Below are positions 11,125-23,500 of a stretch of DNA of 64,000 nucleotides, one piece after another. The stretch is taken from positions 107,379 through 171,378 of the forward strand of contig NZ_JANZNQ010000010.1 of the NCBI RefSeq assembly GCF_027257955.1, read 5' to 3'. The notes under the pieces were generated by a model that was not told where the DNA came from, searched no databases, and worked only from the letters and a program-made list of their open reading frames with translations. Position 1 is the stretch's first letter; every line of letters starts with the position of its first letter. Both the position numbers and the translations under genes were made by a program. The stretch is from Zhongshania aquatica (GTDB taxonomy: Bacteria; Pseudomonadota; Gammaproteobacteria; Pseudomonadales; Spongiibacteraceae).

Positions 11125-12627
11125 TTACTTTGCAGTTTCGTCTTCGTCTGCAAACCACGGAGCACGGGCAGTCATTATTAACTCACCAGCCCGTTCTTCA
11201 GTCATATCTTCAATATCGAGAAGATCTTCAACAGCCTGTTCGGCTAGATCTTCCATCGTTACAATGCCGCGGCTGGCAAGGATAAAGGCAAGGTGTTTTT
11301 CCATGCCATCCATTGTCAATAAATCTTCAGCGGGCTCTGCGCTCTCTAACTTTTCTTCACTGGCTATCGCCTGGGTCAACAAGGCGTCTTTAGCGCGGGC
11401 TCGCAGCTCTTGCGCAATCTCCTCATCAAAACCTTCAATAGACATCATTTCTTCAAGTGGTACGTAGGCAACTTCTTCCAAAGTTGTAAATCCTTCATCC
11501 ACCAACACTTCTGCAATGTCTTCACCCACATCGAGGGCGTCAACAAAAAAGCTTATTATCTGACCAGATTCTTGCTCGTGCTTAGCACCCATTTCTTCAA
11601 TGCTCATCACATTGATGGTCCAGCCGGTTAGCTGACCTGCAAGCCGAACGTTCTGACCAGCCCGACCAATTGCCTGAGCAAGGTTATCGTCTGCAACACC
11701 AACATCCATTGTGTGAGTGTCTTCATCTACAACAATAGACTCGACTTCTGCAGGGGCCATGGCATTAATAACCAGCTGTGCCGGATTATCATCCCAAAGA
11801 ATAATATCAACACGCTCATTGCCAAGCTCACCAGAAACCGCCTGCACACGCGAACCGCGCATACCAACACAGGCGCCCACTGGATCTATACGACCGTCAT
11901 TCGTTTTTACAGCAATCTTAGCCCGCGAACCTGGATCACGAGCCGCCGCACGAATTTCGATAACATCTTCGGAAACTTCTGGCACTTCAATTTTGAAAAG
12001 TTCGATCAGCATTTCTGGGCATGCACGGCTAAGGAATAACTGCGGGCCGCGAGCCTCGGGACGAACATCAGCCAAGATGGCGCGAACGCGGTCGTTGATG
12101 CGAAACACTTCACGGCCAACCAACTCTTCGCGCGGCAACAAAGCCTCTGCGTTATTGCCGAGATCAACAATAATACTGTCGCGGGTTACTTTTTTAACCG
12201 TACCGTTAATGAGCTCGCCAACACGACTGCGATATTCATCAACGATTTGCGCACGCTCTGCTTCACGCACCTTCTGAACAATAACTTGTTTTGCAGTTTG
12301 TGCCGCAATACGACCAAAGCCGACATTCTCAACGATCTCTTCGTAAATGTCGCCCGCTTTTAAATCAGCGCTGTATTCATGCGCTTCTTCGATCGTTAAT
12401 TGGGTACCCAGCAATGCCATTTCGTCGTCTGGCATAACTAACCAACTACGAAAAGTCTGATAGTCACCCGTGTGGCGATCAATCACGACACGAATTTCTG
12501 AGTCTTCGTCATAACGTTTTTTGGCGGCTGTTGCCAATGCCTGTTCAATCGCTTCAAAAATGATGGTCTTCGACACACCTTTTTCGTTCGATACGGCTTC
12601 AACTACCAGCAATATTTCTTTACTCAT
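11125..12627 (-). CDS. nusA: Transcription termination/antitermination factor NusA
   Basis: NusA binds RNA polymerase and modulates pausing, termination and antitermination. The 500-residue protein has the N-terminal polymerase-binding domain, an S1 domain (about 135-200), two KH domains with [10 protein letters not shown] and [12 protein letters not shown] loops, and two acidic C-terminal repeats (about 365-490) as in gammaproteobacteria. It lies between rimP and infB. Confidence 0.97.
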   Translation of the reverse strand: MSKEILLVVEAVSNEKGVSKTIIFEAIEQALATAAKKRYDEDSEIRVVIDRHTGDYQTFRSWLVMPDDEMALLGTQLTIEEAHEYSADLKAGDIYEEIVENVGFGRIAAQTAKQVIVQKVREAERAQIVDEYRSRVGELINGTVKKVTRDSIIVDLGNNAEALLPREELVGREVFRINDRVRAILADVRPEARGPQLFLSRACPEMLIELFKIEVPEVSEDVIEIRAAARDPGSRAKIAVKTNDGRIDPVGACVGMRGSRVQAVSGELGNERVDIILWDDNPAQLVINAMAPAEVESIVVDEDTHTMDVGVADDNLAQAIGRAGQNVRLAGQLTGWTINVMSIEEMGAKHEQESGQIISFFVDALDVGEDIAEVLVDEGFTTLEEVAYVPLEEMMSIEGFDEEIAQELRARAKDALLTQAIASEEKLESAEPAEDLLTMDGMEKHLAFILASRGIVTMEDLAEQAVEDLLDIEDMTEERAGELIMTARAPWFADEDETAK

Positions 12628-12673
12628 TATCCGCCTCTTTCCGCAGCCGGCTATCTGAAATCGTCACCCTCGA

Positions 12674-13129
12674 TTAAAACCGAGGCACAACGTTCGCTTT
12701 ATCAATTTGATCGTAAGGCAGCAAATAATCATGCTCCTCAACCATCAACACCACATCACCTTCCTCGATACCCATAAGACGACCGAGAAACTTACGACGC
12801 CCTTCAAAGGACGTGCGCAATCGAACACTAACATCACTGCCTACGTACTGCTCAAATTGAGCCAAGGTATACAGTGGTCTATCCATTCCCGGCGAAGAAA
12901 CCTCAAGGTTATATTCACCAGTAATTGGATCTTCAACATCTAAAACACCGCTGATCTGATGACTCGCCTTTGCACAGTCATCAACGCCAATACCTTTTTC
13001 ACTGTCTATGTAGACGCGCAACAAGGTATGGCGACCATGAGACTGATAATCTAAGCCCCAGAGTTCGTAGCCGAGCGCTTCCACACCCGGCCGTATCAAT
13101 TCTTCTAACTTGACGTTCTTGTTGGACAA
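12674..13129 (-). CDS. rimP: Ribosome maturation factor RimP
   Basis: RimP is needed for 30S subunit maturation. The product contains the family stretches EALGYELWGLDY, RVYIDSEKGI and SSPGMDRPL. The open frame reaches 13189, but its first 20 residues are unlike RimP. A TTG at 13129 preceded by GGTGGG gives a 151-residue protein of the usual length, so I chose it. It is the first gene of the nusA-infB operon, downstream of a terminator-like hairpin. Confidence 0.9.
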   Translation of the reverse strand: MSNKNVKLEELIRPGVEALGYELWGLDYQSHGRHTLLRVYIDSEKGIGVDDCAKASHQISGVLDVEDPITGEYNLEVSSPGMDRPLYTLAQFEQYVGSDVSVRLRTSFEGRRKFLGRLMGIEEGDVVLMVEEHDYLLPYDQIDKANVVPRF

Positions 13130-13204
13130 GTTCGCTACCCACCAATAAAAAATGGGCCCAAGGCCCACCAACGAAATTCTTTGACGCATACCTATTGGCT
13201 ATAC

Positions 13205-13230
13205 GAAAAAGCCCCTTTGGAAGGGGCTTC
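13205..13230 (-). terminator. Terminator/attenuator in the rimP leader
   Basis: AAGCCCC-N5-GGGGCTT followed by TTTTT on the minus strand lies about 75 bases before the rimP start. Transcription coming from secG/tRNA-Leu or from a promoter in the gap must pass it. A comparable terminator-containing leader precedes the E. coli rimP-nusA-infB operon. Confidence 0.75.
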
Positions 13231-13404
13231 TAAAAACTTCTGATCTATATAAAAGCGAAGTCACCCTACGCTCAGAGTCGGCCACAAAAATACGCGATAC
13301 CGCCCATATCAGGAGGCGCATTATAGTCGGCACCCACAACTAGGTCAAGCCAAACCCTTGGCAAGGAGCATAACACCCAGCTTATTTCAGGCAGGCATAA
13401 AAAC

Positions 13405-13440
13405 AAAAAAAGGATAATTACTCATCGCAATTATCCTTTT
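13405..13440 (-). terminator. Terminator after tRNA-Leu
   Basis: An 11-base perfect stem, AAAGGATAATT / AATTATCCTTT, with a nine-base loop and a run of seven T residues on the minus strand begins about ten bases after the tRNA CCA end. Confidence 0.9.
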
Positions 13441-13448
13441 CTATTTTT

Positions 13449-13534
13449 TGGTGCCGAAGGCGGGACTTGAACCCGCACGAGCTATGCTCACCACCCCCTC
13501 AAGATGGCGTGTCTACCAATTCCACCACTTCGGC
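13449..13534 (-). tRNA. tRNA-Leu (anticodon GAG)
   Basis: An 86-base class II tRNA with acceptor GCCGAAG/CTTCGGC, encoded CCA, D-arm GGTGGAATTGGTAGACAC, anticodon loop TTGAGGG (GAG), a long variable arm, and GGTTCAAGTCC T-arm. It reads CUC/CUU leucine codons. Its place between secG and rimP is the same as in Pseudomonas. Confidence 0.96.
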
Positions 13535-13541
13535 TAATTTT

Positions 13542-13922
13542 TTACTCGGCGTCCGCCGGCATTTCACTTGTAACTGGCATCGCAGACTCAACCTCTCCCG
13601 CCTGCACAGGCATCGTCTCGTCGCCTACTGGCGCAACATCACGGCTTTCCTGCAATACCGGCACATCGATAATATCTTCATTAACGCCGCTGCGCTGCTT
13701 TGCAACATAGGCAAGCGACAAGCTAGTCACAAAAAACAGAGTAGCCAATACCGCTGTTGCCCGCGTTAGCGCGTTACCACTACCGGTGCTACCGAATAAA
13801 GTTTGGGATGCGCCCGAGCCAAACGAGGCCCCCATATCTGCGCCTTTACCTTGCTGAACCAGAATCAAACCAATAATAGAAAGACCAGCCAACACATGTA
13901 CGATTAATATAATTTGTTCCAT
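13542..13922 (-). CDS. secG: Preprotein translocase subunit SecG
   Basis: SecG is the small accessory subunit of the SecYEG channel. The 126-residue product starts MEQIILIVHV, has two membrane helices (about 3-21 and 54-74) around the conserved cytosolic loop QQGKGADMGASFGSG, and a longer acidic tail than in E. coli. The start at 13922 overlaps the tpiA stop (TAATG), so the two are coupled. Confidence 0.95.
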   Translation of the reverse strand: MEQIILIVHVLAGLSIIGLILVQQGKGADMGASFGSGASQTLFGSTGSGNALTRATAVLATLFFVTSLSLAYVAKQRSGVNEDIIDVPVLQESRDVAPVGDETMPVQAGEVESAMPVTSEMPADAE

Positions 13923-14677
13923 TACTCCGCCGCCCGACATATTGCGGAAAATTCCTGTGCATCAAGTGACGCACCACCAACTAAACCGCCATCAATATCC
14001 GCCTGAGCGAACAATTCACCTGCATTAGCAGCCTTAACACTGCCGCCGTACAGAATTCGCAAACCCTTCGCCAATTGCTCATCTTTCTTTGCAAAAAGAG
14101 CACGAATAAACGCGTGCACTTCTTGAGCTTGATCGGGGCTCGCCGTCTTACCAGTACCGATTGCCCAAACTGGCTCGTAAGCAATCACGATTAATCGCAA
14201 CTGCTCAACACTTAAGGTCGAAAAAATCGGCTTAAGCTGGGCTGAAATAACTTCTAATGTTGCACCATCATCTCGCTGCGACTCGGTTTCACCGACGCAC
14301 ACCAATGGCAATAAACCTTGCAGTAAAGCCTGCTTTGCCTTTTGTGCAACCTGCTCGCTGGTTTCGCCATAAATAGCGCGACGCTCAGAGTGACCAACGA
14401 TGACATAACGGCACCCGACATCAGCCAACATTGCAGCAGATACTTCGCCTGTAAATGCACCGTCACTAGGCTGATCGCATACATTCTGACTACCAACAGC
14501 AACAGGCGAACCTGACAAACCAGATAACACCTGCGGCAAATACACTGAGGGAGGAAACACTGCGATATCAACACCAGGCTCCGCAGGTAAGGACGTGTTT
14601 AATTCCGCCACCAACTTTCCAATGCTGGCGCTATCGCCATACATCTTCCAATTCCCTGCTACGAGATTACTCCGCAT
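13922..14677 (-). CDS. tpiA: Triosephosphate isomerase
   Basis: TpiA interconverts dihydroxyacetone phosphate and glyceraldehyde 3-phosphate. The 251-residue enzyme has N-x-K (AGNWKMYG), the electrophilic histidine in VGHSERR, the catalytic glutamate in AYEPVWAIGTGKTAS and the phosphate loop YGGSVK. Length is standard. AAGGGAAA precedes the ATG. Confidence 0.98.
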   Translation of the reverse strand: MRSNLVAGNWKMYGDSASIGKLVAELNTSLPAEPGVDIAVFPPSVYLPQVLSGLSGSPVAVGSQNVCDQPSDGAFTGEVSAAMLADVGCRYVIVGHSERRAIYGETSEQVAQKAKQALLQGLLPLVCVGETESQRDDGATLEVISAQLKPIFSTLSVEQLRLIVIAYEPVWAIGTGKTASPDQAQEVHAFIRALFAKKDEQLAKGLRILYGGSVKAANAGELFAQADIDGGLVGGASLDAQEFSAICRAAE

Positions 14678-14749
14678 GCCATTTCCCTTAGCGCAAAATG
14701 GGCGCCAATCTTACATAAACTTATAAATACATACAAGAACCGCCACCAC

Positions 14750-16084
14750 TTATGATGAAAGCTTTTGTACCTTGTCTGCTAGGCGCTGACATAAGTCCGC
14801 AACCTGCAGGGCATTCTCGCCCTCAACCATAACTCTCACCAAGGGCTCTGTACCTGAGGCGCGCAATAATACCCTGCCTCGCCCTGCTAATTCCAGCTCA
14901 ACCTCGCCAACCGCGGCGCGTAATTCAGAATCATTTAAATCCATCGGTTTTTGTATGCGAATATTCTGCATAATCTGCGGAAATTTTCTCACCGGCCTGC
15001 GCAGTTCAAACAAACTTTTGCCACTTGCCACAACCGCCTGCACCACCTTTAGCGCGGCAACAATGCCATCACCCGTTGTACTGACATCACCACAAATGAT
15101 ATGGCCTGAATTTTCACCACCCAAGCTCCAGCCCAGAGCATTCATTCGCTCCTTAACGTAGCGATCGCCGACCTGCGCGCGCTCAAAAGAAACGCCCAGC
15201 GACTTTAATGCAAGCTCAAAACCAAGATTAGACATCAAGGTGCCAACCACACCATCACAAGACTCACCACGCCGCAGCTGCTCGGCAGCAATGATGTACA
15301 AGAGATCATCGCCATCTACTAATTCACCTGAAGCATCGGCAAACAGAACACGATCGCCGTCGCCGTCAAAGGCAATACCAAAATCAGCACACTCCTGCAC
15401 AACCCGCGCCTGCATATCAGCGGGGTGAGTAGAACCAATATTCGCATTAATGTTAAGACCGTCAGGAGACGCGCCAATAACGATCACATTGGCACCCAGT
15501 TCAGTGAACACAGCTGGCGCGACGTGATAGGTTGCCCCATGAGCGCAATCGAGTACTATTTTTAAGCCTGCAAGCGAGAGTCCAGTCTGGCCCGTAGACT
15601 TACAATATTCAATGTAGCGACCGGCGGCGTCGTCAATGCGACGCACCTTACCCAATCTTGCGGACTCCACCGTAGTCATAGTCGCATCAATGGCTTCCTC
15701 AATAGCCATCTCTAATTCGTCAGGTAGTTTAGTCCCGTCGGCAGAAAAGAATTTTATACCATTATCGTAATACGGATTGTGGCTGGCACTAATCACAATG
15801 CCTGCGCGCGCCTGAAAGGTTCTCGTTAAATAGGCAATAGCAGGTGTCGGCATTGGCCCCAATAAAAGAACATCTACACCCGCCGCCACCAAACCGGCCT
15901 CTAAGGCAGATTCGAACATATAACCTGAAATTCGAGTATCTTTACCAATCAGCACTTTGCTGCGGCCTTCACGAGCGAACACCTGCCCCACCGCCCAGCC
16001 CAATTTAAGGACAAATTCCGGGGTGATTGCTCCCTCACCAACGCGACCGCGAACACCATCGGTACCAAAATACTTTCTAGCCAT
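14750..16084 (-). CDS. glmM: Phosphoglucosamine mutase
   Basis: GlmM converts glucosamine 6-phosphate to glucosamine 1-phosphate for UDP-GlcNAc, hence peptidoglycan and LPS. The product of 444 residues starts [13 protein letters not shown], has the phosphoserine loop [12 protein letters not shown], the metal loop DGDGDR and the C-terminal [12 protein letters not shown]. The ATG overlaps the end of folP by eight bases, so the longer frame to 16099 is not used. Confidence 0.97.
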   Translation of the reverse strand: MARKYFGTDGVRGRVGEGAITPEFVLKLGWAVGQVFAREGRSKVLIGKDTRISGYMFESALEAGLVAAGVDVLLLGPMPTPAIAYLTRTFQARAGIVISASHNPYYDNGIKFFSADGTKLPDELEMAIEEAIDATMTTVESARLGKVRRIDDAAGRYIEYCKSTGQTGLSLAGLKIVLDCAHGATYHVAPAVFTELGANVIVIGASPDGLNINANIGSTHPADMQARVVQECADFGIAFDGDGDRVLFADASGELVDGDDLLYIIAAEQLRRGESCDGVVGTLMSNLGFELALKSLGVSFERAQVGDRYVKERMNALGWSLGGENSGHIICGDVSTTGDGIVAALKVVQAVVASGKSLFELRRPVRKFPQIMQNIRIQKPMDLNDSELRAAVGEVELELAGRGRVLLRASGTEPLVRVMVEGENALQVADLCQRLADKVQKLSS

Positions 16085-16958
16085 TATTACTTTTCTCAAA
16101 CTTCACAGCGGTTGCGAGCTTTACCGCATCAACTGTTTCTTTAACATCGTGTACGCGAAGTATATGAACACCTCGCTCCACAGCCATTGCCGCCATCACG
16201 ACACTCGCCGCCAATCTTTCTTCAACTGCACGCCCAGTAATAGCACCCAACATAGACTTGCGAGATACACCAACTAACAAAGGAAACCCCATCGCTGCGA
16301 AATCCGGCAGACGCCGAAACAGCTCAAAATTATGCGCGGTGGTTTTACCAAAGCCAAAACCGGGATCTAATAGTATTTGATCTTTTGAAAAGCCCGCAGC
16401 CAGACAAGCCGAGATTCGCTCCTGCAGAAAATTAGAAACTTCGTCAAAAATACTTTCATACTCTGGCTGTCGCTGCATCGAGTCGGGCTCGCCTTTCATA
16501 TGCATCAGACATACCGGTAAGCCACTTGCGGCCGCCGCTGACATAGCGCCGAGTCTGGACAGCGCGCGCACATCGTTAATCATACCCGCACCCAACACCG
16601 CAGCCTCAACCATCACGCTGGGAGAGCTGGTATCCACTGATATGACAGTATCGAAACGCTCTGCAATAGCAGCAACCACAGGCAAGACTCGATCGCCCTC
16701 CTCTTGCACACTAACGGGGAGCGCACCCGGCCGCGTAGACTCACCACCAATGTCCACCAGCGTAGCACCCTGCTCACAAACCTCTTCGACCCGACGCAAC
16801 ACTTTTTCGAGCAATACGCCACCAGCGTGAAATTGACCGCCATCAGAAAAAGAATCAGGGGTAACATTGATAATCGCCATGACCTGAGGCGTACTCAAAT
16901 CCAATAAGCGAACACCGCAGCGGAGCTGCGGTGAAGATAGGCTTGCGGTGAGATTCAT
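16077..16958 (-). CDS. folP: Dihydropteroate synthase
   Basis: DHPS condenses p-aminobenzoate with the pterin diphosphate in folate synthesis and is the sulfonamide target. The 293-residue TIM barrel has [38 protein letters not shown] and GVSRKSM. It lies between ftsH and glmM, the standard order, and overlaps glmM. Confidence 0.97.
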   Translation of the reverse strand: MNLTASLSSPQLRCGVRLLDLSTPQVMAIINVTPDSFSDGGQFHAGGVLLEKVLRRVEEVCEQGATLVDIGGESTRPGALPVSVQEEGDRVLPVVAAIAERFDTVISVDTSSPSVMVEAAVLGAGMINDVRALSRLGAMSAAAASGLPVCLMHMKGEPDSMQRQPEYESIFDEVSNFLQERISACLAAGFSKDQILLDPGFGFGKTTAHNFELFRRLPDFAAMGFPLLVGVSRKSMLGAITGRAVEERLAASVVMAAMAVERGVHILRVHDVKETVDAVKLATAVKFEKSNNG

Positions 16959-16965
16959 ACCAATC

Positions 16966-18924
16966 TCAGTGATCGCTCACCGAGCCGACGAAGGGATCTT
17001 CTGGACGATTTTTCTTGTCATCATTTGGCTCAGACTCCGGCTCCGCACCCGCCACTTTCGACTTGCGACCACCGGCAGTGTCGTCATCATCCCAACCCGC
17101 AGGCTTGCGCGGTTTACGACCTGCCATGATGTCGTCGATCTGTTTGGCATCAATGGTTTCATAGGTCATCAGCGCGTCAGCCATAACATCTAGTTTGCTG
17201 CGATGTTCTTCAAGGATTTTGCGCGCCGCCGCGTAACATTCATCGATAATACGACGCACTTCCTCATCTATCTGGCGAGCTGTTTCACCAGAGAAACTCT
17301 TGCCTTGCTGACCCGCAGACCGACCCAAGAACACTTCCTCTTCAGCGTCGTCATACATTAACGGCCCCATCTTGTCCGACAGCCCCCACTTGGTCACCAT
17401 CTTGCGCGCTATATCTGTTGCACGCTGAATATCGTTAGAGGCACCCGTTGTTACGCCATCTGCACCAAGAGTCATTTCTTCCGCAATTCGACCGCCAAAC
17501 AAAGAGCAAATTTGGCTGATAATATGTCGACGGCTCAGGCTGTAGCGATCTTCTTCTGGGAGGAACATTGTCACACCCAAGGCGCGGCCGCGAGGAATAA
17601 TACTCACTTTATAGACCGGATCATGCTCTGGCATTTCGCGGCCTACAATTGCATGGCCCGCTTCATGATATGCCGTGTTCAGCTTTTCCTTGTCCGACAT
17701 CACCATGGATTTACGCTCTGCGCCCATCATGATTTTGTCTTTCGCCAAATTAAACTGTTCCATACTAACAAGGCGCGAATTTCCACGCGCCGCAAACAGC
17801 GCTGCCTCGTTAGCCAAGTTGGCCAGATCTGCACCAGAGAAGCCGGGAGTACCACGCGCAATAATCGACGCCTCGACGTCATCACCCAAAGGCAATTTAC
17901 GCATATGTACTTTTAGAATTTGTTCGCGACCGCGAATATCTGGCAAGCCAACCACAACCTGACGGTCAAAACGACCTGGACGTAATAACGCAGGATCGAG
18001 CACGTCTGGGCGGTTAGTTGCAGCAATAACGATTACGCCGTCATTTGCCTCAAAGCCGTCCATTTCAACCAATAGCTGGTTCAGTGTTTGTTCGCGCTCA
18101 TCGTGACCACCACCCATACCGGCGCCGCGGTGACGACCCACTGCATCGATCTCATCTATAAAGATAATGCATGGCGCTTGCTTCTTGGCTTGCTCAAACA
18201 TATCGCGAACCCGCGATGCGCCCACACCAACAAACATTTCAACAAAGTCAGAACCAGAAATTGAGAAGAACGGTACTTTGGCCTCACCCGCAATGGCTTT
18301 CGCCAGCAACGTTTTACCTGTACCAGGAGGACCAACCATCAACACGCCGCGGGGAATGCGACCGCCTAAGCGTTGGAATTTGCCCGGATCACGCAGGAAC
18401 TCGACCAGCTCCTGAACATCCTCTTTAGCTTCATCAACACCCGCCACATCGGCAAAGGTGGTTTTAATTTGGTCTTCGCTTAACAGGCGCGCTTTGCTCT
18501 TACCAAAGGCCATCGGGCCGCCCTTGCCACCACCTGCACCACCCTGCATTTGACGCATAAAGAACATAAAAATGGCGAGAATAATCAAGATTGGGAAGCT
18601 AGCTACCAGCAACTGGGTCCACAAGCTCTGACGCTCAGGCTTTGTACCCTGAACCACAACATTATGCTGCAGCAAATCATCGATAAGTTTTGGATCATCC
18701 AGCAGAGGCCGCACGCTTTCGAAACGACTACTGTCATTACGCTCTCCACTGATCACTAAGCCGTCAATGACAACCTTGCGAACGCGCTCGTTCTGCACCT
18801 CAGTAATGAACTGAGAATAATTAAGTTGCTCAGTAGGCGACTGGACGCTGAAATTATTAAAAACAGTCAACAAGACCGCCGCAATAACCAGCCACAACAG
18901 TAAATTCTTTGCCATATCGTTCAA
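16966..18924 (-). CDS. ftsH: ATP-dependent zinc metalloprotease FtsH
   Basis: This membrane AAA+ protease removes misfolded membrane proteins and regulators such as sigma-32 and LpxC. The 652 residues include two membrane helices (near 5-22 and 105-125), Walker A GPPGTGKT, Walker [12 protein letters not shown], the SRH region, and the zinc site HEAGH with a downstream glutamate. The frame opens with TTG, which has GAGGA at good spacing; an ATG three codons later is the other possible start. Confidence 0.97.
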   Translation of the reverse strand: MNDMAKNLLLWLVIAAVLLTVFNNFSVQSPTEQLNYSQFITEVQNERVRKVVIDGLVISGERNDSSRFESVRPLLDDPKLIDDLLQHNVVVQGTKPERQSLWTQLLVASFPILIILAIFMFFMRQMQGGAGGGKGGPMAFGKSKARLLSEDQIKTTFADVAGVDEAKEDVQELVEFLRDPGKFQRLGGRIPRGVLMVGPPGTGKTLLAKAIAGEAKVPFFSISGSDFVEMFVGVGASRVRDMFEQAKKQAPCIIFIDEIDAVGRHRGAGMGGGHDEREQTLNQLLVEMDGFEANDGVIVIAATNRPDVLDPALLRPGRFDRQVVVGLPDIRGREQILKVHMRKLPLGDDVEASIIARGTPGFSGADLANLANEAALFAARGNSRLVSMEQFNLAKDKIMMGAERKSMVMSDKEKLNTAYHEAGHAIVGREMPEHDPVYKVSIIPRGRALGVTMFLPEEDRYSLSRRHIISQICSLFGGRIAEEMTLGADGVTTGASNDIQRATDIARKMVTKWGLSDKMGPLMYDDAEEEVFLGRSAGQQGKSFSGETARQIDEEVRRIIDECYAAARKILEEHRSKLDVMADALMTYETIDAKQIDDIMAGRKPRKPAGWDDDDTAGGRKSKVAGAEPESEPNDDKKNRPEDPFVGSVSDH

Positions 18925-19026
18925 AAACCGATCCTCACGCTACACTTTTCGCAAAGCTTACAAAACGGGAATTAACCCGACATCTGCCCACTCTACTACA
19001 TTAATTGGGCACCCTCTACGCAATAA

Positions 19027-19656
19027 TTAGCTGCGAAGACCAGTGGCTACTAAGTACACTTCCCGTGATCTTGGCCTTGAAGCGGCCGGTTTACGGGTGA
19101 CTACTTTACTAAAACGCTCACGAAGGAGGCGCATATACTCGTCGAAGCCCTCTCCCTGAAATATCTTGGTGACAAATCCACCGCCGGGCCTTAGAACTAA
19201 ACCCGCCATATCCAACGCCAGCTCACAAAGGTACATAGATTGCGGCTGATCAACATCTCTCATACCACTCATATTGGGGGCCATATCTGAAATTACAAGA
19301 TCTGCCTTCTGATTCCCCAAAAAAGCCATGAGCTCATTGAAGACCTCTTCGTCAGTAAAATCGCCCTGAATAAACTCAACCCCAGCAATGGTGTCCATTT
19401 CCAAGATATCAGATGCCAATACCTGACCATGATGACCAACTAGCATAGCGGCTACCTGAGACCAGCCACCAGGGGCACTACCGAGATCGACCACACTCAT
19501 CCCAGGCTTAATTAGGCGATCTTTTTCCTGAATTTCCAATAACTTATAACAAGCGCGGGAGCGATATCCCTCTTTCTGAGCTAGTTTGACGTAGTGATCG
19601 TCAAAATGTTCCTTCATCCACGCGTTACTTGATGCTGTACGTTTAACCACACCCAC
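19027..19656 (-). CDS. rlmE: 23S rRNA 2'-O-methyltransferase (Um2552)
   Basis: RlmE methylates U2552 of 23S rRNA, a late step in 50S assembly that is heat-induced in E. coli. The 209-residue protein has the SAM motif [11 protein letters not shown], and all four catalytic residues fall at the E. coli positions: K38, D124, K164 and E199. That agreement supports the GTG start at 19656. It lies upstream of ftsH, as in E. coli. Confidence 0.97.
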   Translation of the reverse strand: MGVVKRTASSNAWMKEHFDDHYVKLAQKEGYRSRACYKLLEIQEKDRLIKPGMSVVDLGSAPGGWSQVAAMLVGHHGQVLASDILEMDTIAGVEFIQGDFTDEEVFNELMAFLGNQKADLVISDMAPNMSGMRDVDQPQSMYLCELALDMAGLVLRPGGGFVTKIFQGEGFDEYMRLLRERFSKVVTRKPAASRPRSREVYLVATGLRS

Positions 19657-19739
19657 CCCGTTAATAGTGAGAATTCATATTTCAGCGCAGAGGTGTTTCG
19701 AGTAAAATACGCGGCCACGCCTCTTTCGGTTTTTGTATT

Positions 19740-20048
19740 ATGTCTAAGTTCAGCGCCAGCGATAAAAAACACCTACGCAGTATCGGTCACAAACTCAGTC
19801 CAGTTGTGATGATCGGCGACCGCGGCTTAAGCGAAGGCGTGATGACCGAAATAGAGCGCGCACTAGACGACCACGAGCTCATCAAAGTAAAAGTTAATAT
19901 AGCTGAGCCGACCGAACGTCGTGCAATGATTGATCAATTTTGTGCCGCGCACAAGGCGCACTTGGTGCAGGCTATCGGCAAGATCGCATTGATTTACCGA
20001 CCAGCCAAAAAACCTAACCCGAAGCTTTCTAACCTGCTTCGGGCCTAG
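19740..20048 (+). CDS. yhbY: CRM-domain RNA-binding protein YhbY
   Basis: YhbY is a small (102 residues) single CRM-domain protein that associates with pre-50S ribosomes. The GDRGLSEGV loop and the KVKVN strand are the family signature. It is divergent from rlmE and convergent with greA, which ends 12 bases away. Confidence 0.93.
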   Translation: MSKFSASDKKHLRSIGHKLSPVVMIGDRGLSEGVMTEIERALDDHELIKVKVNIAEPTERRAMIDQFCAAHKAHLVQAIGKIALIYRPAKKPNPKLSNLLRA

Positions 20049-20059
20049 GTACAACGCTC

Positions 20060-20542
20060 TTACTCGGCGAGGTGTTGCACCTTGTCGATTTCGTATTCGA
20101 TAGTGCCGCCAGGCGCAGCAACCAAGGCGACATCGCCCTCTTCCTTACCAATAAGCGCACGTGCAATCGGTGAGGTAACCGAAATCTTGCCAATTTTCAC
20201 GCTGGCCTCATCTTCGCCCACGATTCGGTAAGTGACCTCTTCATCTGTCTCGCAATTGATGAGAGTGACAGTCACCCCAAAAATGACTTTACCTGTGTAT
20301 GGGATTTTAGAAATATCGATAACCCGCACACCGGCAAGCTTGCTTTCAATCTCTTGAATTCGGCCTTCGCAAAATCCCTGCTGCTCACGCGCCGCATGAT
20401 ATTCTGCGTTCTCTTTTAAATCGCCATGAGCACGTGCCTCCGCGATTGCCTGAGTAATACGCGGACGCTCAACAGATTTTAGATTCTTTAACTCATCCCG
20501 CAGCGCTTTTTCACCCGCAACAGTCATTGGCACTTGATTCAT
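20060..20542 (-). CDS. greA: Transcription elongation factor GreA
   Basis: GreA rescues backtracked RNA polymerase by stimulating cleavage of the nascent RNA. The 160-residue protein has the N-terminal coiled coil with the acidic tip ([15 protein letters not shown]) and the FKBP-like C-terminal domain ([14 protein letters not shown]). Its ATG overlaps the carB stop (ATGA), so it is co-translated with the carbamoyl phosphate genes. Confidence 0.97.
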   Translation of the reverse strand: MNQVPMTVAGEKALRDELKNLKSVERPRITQAIAEARAHGDLKENAEYHAAREQQGFCEGRIQEIESKLAGVRVIDISKIPYTGKVIFGVTVTLINCETDEEVTYRIVGEDEASVKIGKISVTSPIARALIGKEEGDVALVAAPGGTIEYEIDKVQHLAE

Positions 20543-23500
20543 TGTATCATTCCCTCGTGTACGTCCTGTAAACGACGCACTGTTTTCTCTTCACCAAATG
20601 CTAAAGCCTGACAAATTGCTTCCGCACCAGCAAGTGTTGTGGTGTAACTCACCTTATTAACCAATGCACTTCGGCGAATCAGGGACGAATCGGCAATAGC
20701 CTGCTTACCTTCGGTGGTATTAATAATTAAGTCGACGTCGCCATTTTTAACCATATCGACGATATGTGGACGACCTTCCAATACTTTATTGACGCGCTGG
20801 CATTCGAGCCCCGCCGCAACGAGTACCTTGTGCGTACCGCGGGTAGCACAAAGGGTAAAGCCCTGCGCAACCAACTGCTTGGCAACTTCTATCGCGCCAT
20901 CCTTGTCTGGATCTCGTACGCTAATAAAAGCGCGGCCGCTGGTCGGGAACACTTCGCCAGCACCTACTGCCGCTTTTGCAAAGGCTTCAGCAAAGGTTTC
21001 GCCCAAGCCCATTACTTCACCGGTGGATTTCATTTCTGGCCCGAGAATAGGGTCAACACCGGGAAATTTAGCGAAGGGGAATACCGCTTCTTTCACCGAG
21101 AAATACTTAGGCACAATCTCAGTGGTGAAGTTTTGCTCCGCCAAGCTGGTGCCAGCCATGCAACGCGCCGCAACTTTCGCCAAAGACACGCCAATGCATT
21201 TAGATACAAAAGGTACAGTACGCGACGCGCGAGGATTAACCTCTATCACATATATCTCGCCATCCTGCACTGCCAACTGCACGTTCATCAAACCAATAAC
21301 GCCTAACTCTAGCGCCATCGCTTTCACAATCTCGCGCATGCGATCTTGCACCTCAGCACTCAAGGAATAAGGTGGCAAAGAACAGGCCGAGTCACCAGAG
21401 TGAACACCCGCCTGCTCTATGTGCTGCATGATGGCGCCAATCACAACCTGCTTACCGTCTGACACCGCGTCGAGATCCACCTCAACCGCCGCATTCAGGA
21501 AGTGATCTAATAGCACTGGCGATTCATTAGAAACACGCACCGCTTCGCGCATATAACGCTGCAATTCGTCTTCCTTATAAACGATCTCCATCGCACGACC
21601 ACCCAATACATAGGACGGACGCACAACTAGTGGGTAGCCTATTTTTGCCGCTGCAACTAACGCCGCTTCTTCTGAACGCACGGTTGTATTTGGTGGCTGT
21701 TTTAATTCAAGCCGCTCGATCATTTGCTGAAAACGCTCGCGGTCTTCAGCGCGATCGATTGCGTCAGGCGATGTGCCGATAATTGGTACGCCAGCGGCCT
21801 CAAGATCACGGGCCAACTTCAGCGGAGTCTGACCGCCGAACTGCACGATAACGCCCTTGGGCTTTTCTTTGGCGACAATTTCCAAGACATCTTCTAGGGT
21901 AACCGGCTCGAAATACAAGCGGTCAGAAATATCGTAATCCGTCGATACGGTCTCGGGGTTACAGTTAACCATAATGGTCTCGTAACCATCTTCACGCATC
22001 GCTAGGGCCGCGTGCACGCAGCAGTAATCGAATTCAATACCTTGGCCAATACGGTTTGGGCCGCCGCCAATAACCAGAATTTTCTCACGATCTGAAGGCT
22101 GCGATTCACACTCTTCTTCATAGGTGGAATACATATACGCGGTCGATGTAGAAAACTCCGCCGCGCAGGTATCAACACGCTTGTAGACCGGATGAATATC
22201 TAGGCTATGACGCAAGGTGCGCAGTTGTTTTTCGCTTACTGCCAGCAATACGGCTAAACGCTGATCCGAAAATCCTTTGCGCTTCAAACGCCACATCAAA
22301 TCTTTAGTGATATCGGTAAGCACTAGCGATTTCAGCGAGTTTTCAGTTTTGACAATGTCTTCAATCTGAACTAGAAACCACGGATCAATCCACGAATGCT
22401 CAAATACCTCATCAACCGTCATACCTGCACGGAAGGCATCAGCAACAAACCAAATGCGCTCTGGGCCGGGATTAGTCAGCTCAGCAATCAACACATCACG
22501 GGCATCATCACGATCAACATCAATTTGGTGTTCAAAACCTGCCGAACCTACTTCAAGACCACGTAGGGCTTTTTGCAAAGACTCCTGGAAGGTACGACCA
22601 ATCGCCATCACCTCACCAACAGATTTCATCTGGGTATGCAGACGAGTTTGCGCCTCACCAAATTTTTCAAAGGTGAAACGCGGAATCTTGGTAACCACGT
22701 AGTCTATTGCAGGCTCGAAAGACGCAGGCGTTGCTCCGCCAGTAATATCGTTTTGCAACTCGTCTAAGGTGTAACCAATCGCCAATTTAGCCGCAACTCT
22801 CGCAATTGGGAAACCCGTCGCTTTAGACGCTAGCGCCGACGAACGACTCACCCGCGGGTTCATCTCGATAACCACTAAGCGGCCTGTGTGCGGTTCCATA
22901 CCAAACTGCACATTGGAACCACCGGTTTCAACACCGATCTCGCGCAATACTGCGCAAGAGGCATTACGCATAATTTGATATTCTTTATCCGTCAACGTTT
23001 GCGCTGGCGCAACAGTGATCGAGTCACCAGTATGCACACCCATCGGATCAAAGTTCTCGATGGCGCAAACAATAATGCAGTTGTCGTTTTTATCACGCAC
23101 AACTTCCATTTCGAACTCTTTCCAGCCAATCAAGCTCTCGTCGATTAGCAGCTCATTGGTTGGTGAAAGATCGAGACCGCGGGTACAAATTTCGATAAAT
23201 TCTTCTTTATTATAGGCAATACCACCGCCGGAACCACCCATGGTGAAACTGGGGCGAATAATGGCTGGGAAGCCGATAGAATCCAGAACTTGCAGCGCCT
23301 CTTCCATACTGTGGGCAATTGCAGAGTTAGGTGTTTCCAAACCAATACGCTTCATTGCCCTATCGAATAACTGACGATCTTCAGCCATGTCGATGGAGGC
23401 TTTGGTGGCGCCGATCATTTCAACGCCGTACTTAGCGAGCACACCCTCGCGATCCAAATCCAAAGCGCAGTTCAGTGCGGTTTGCCCGCCCATCGTAGGA

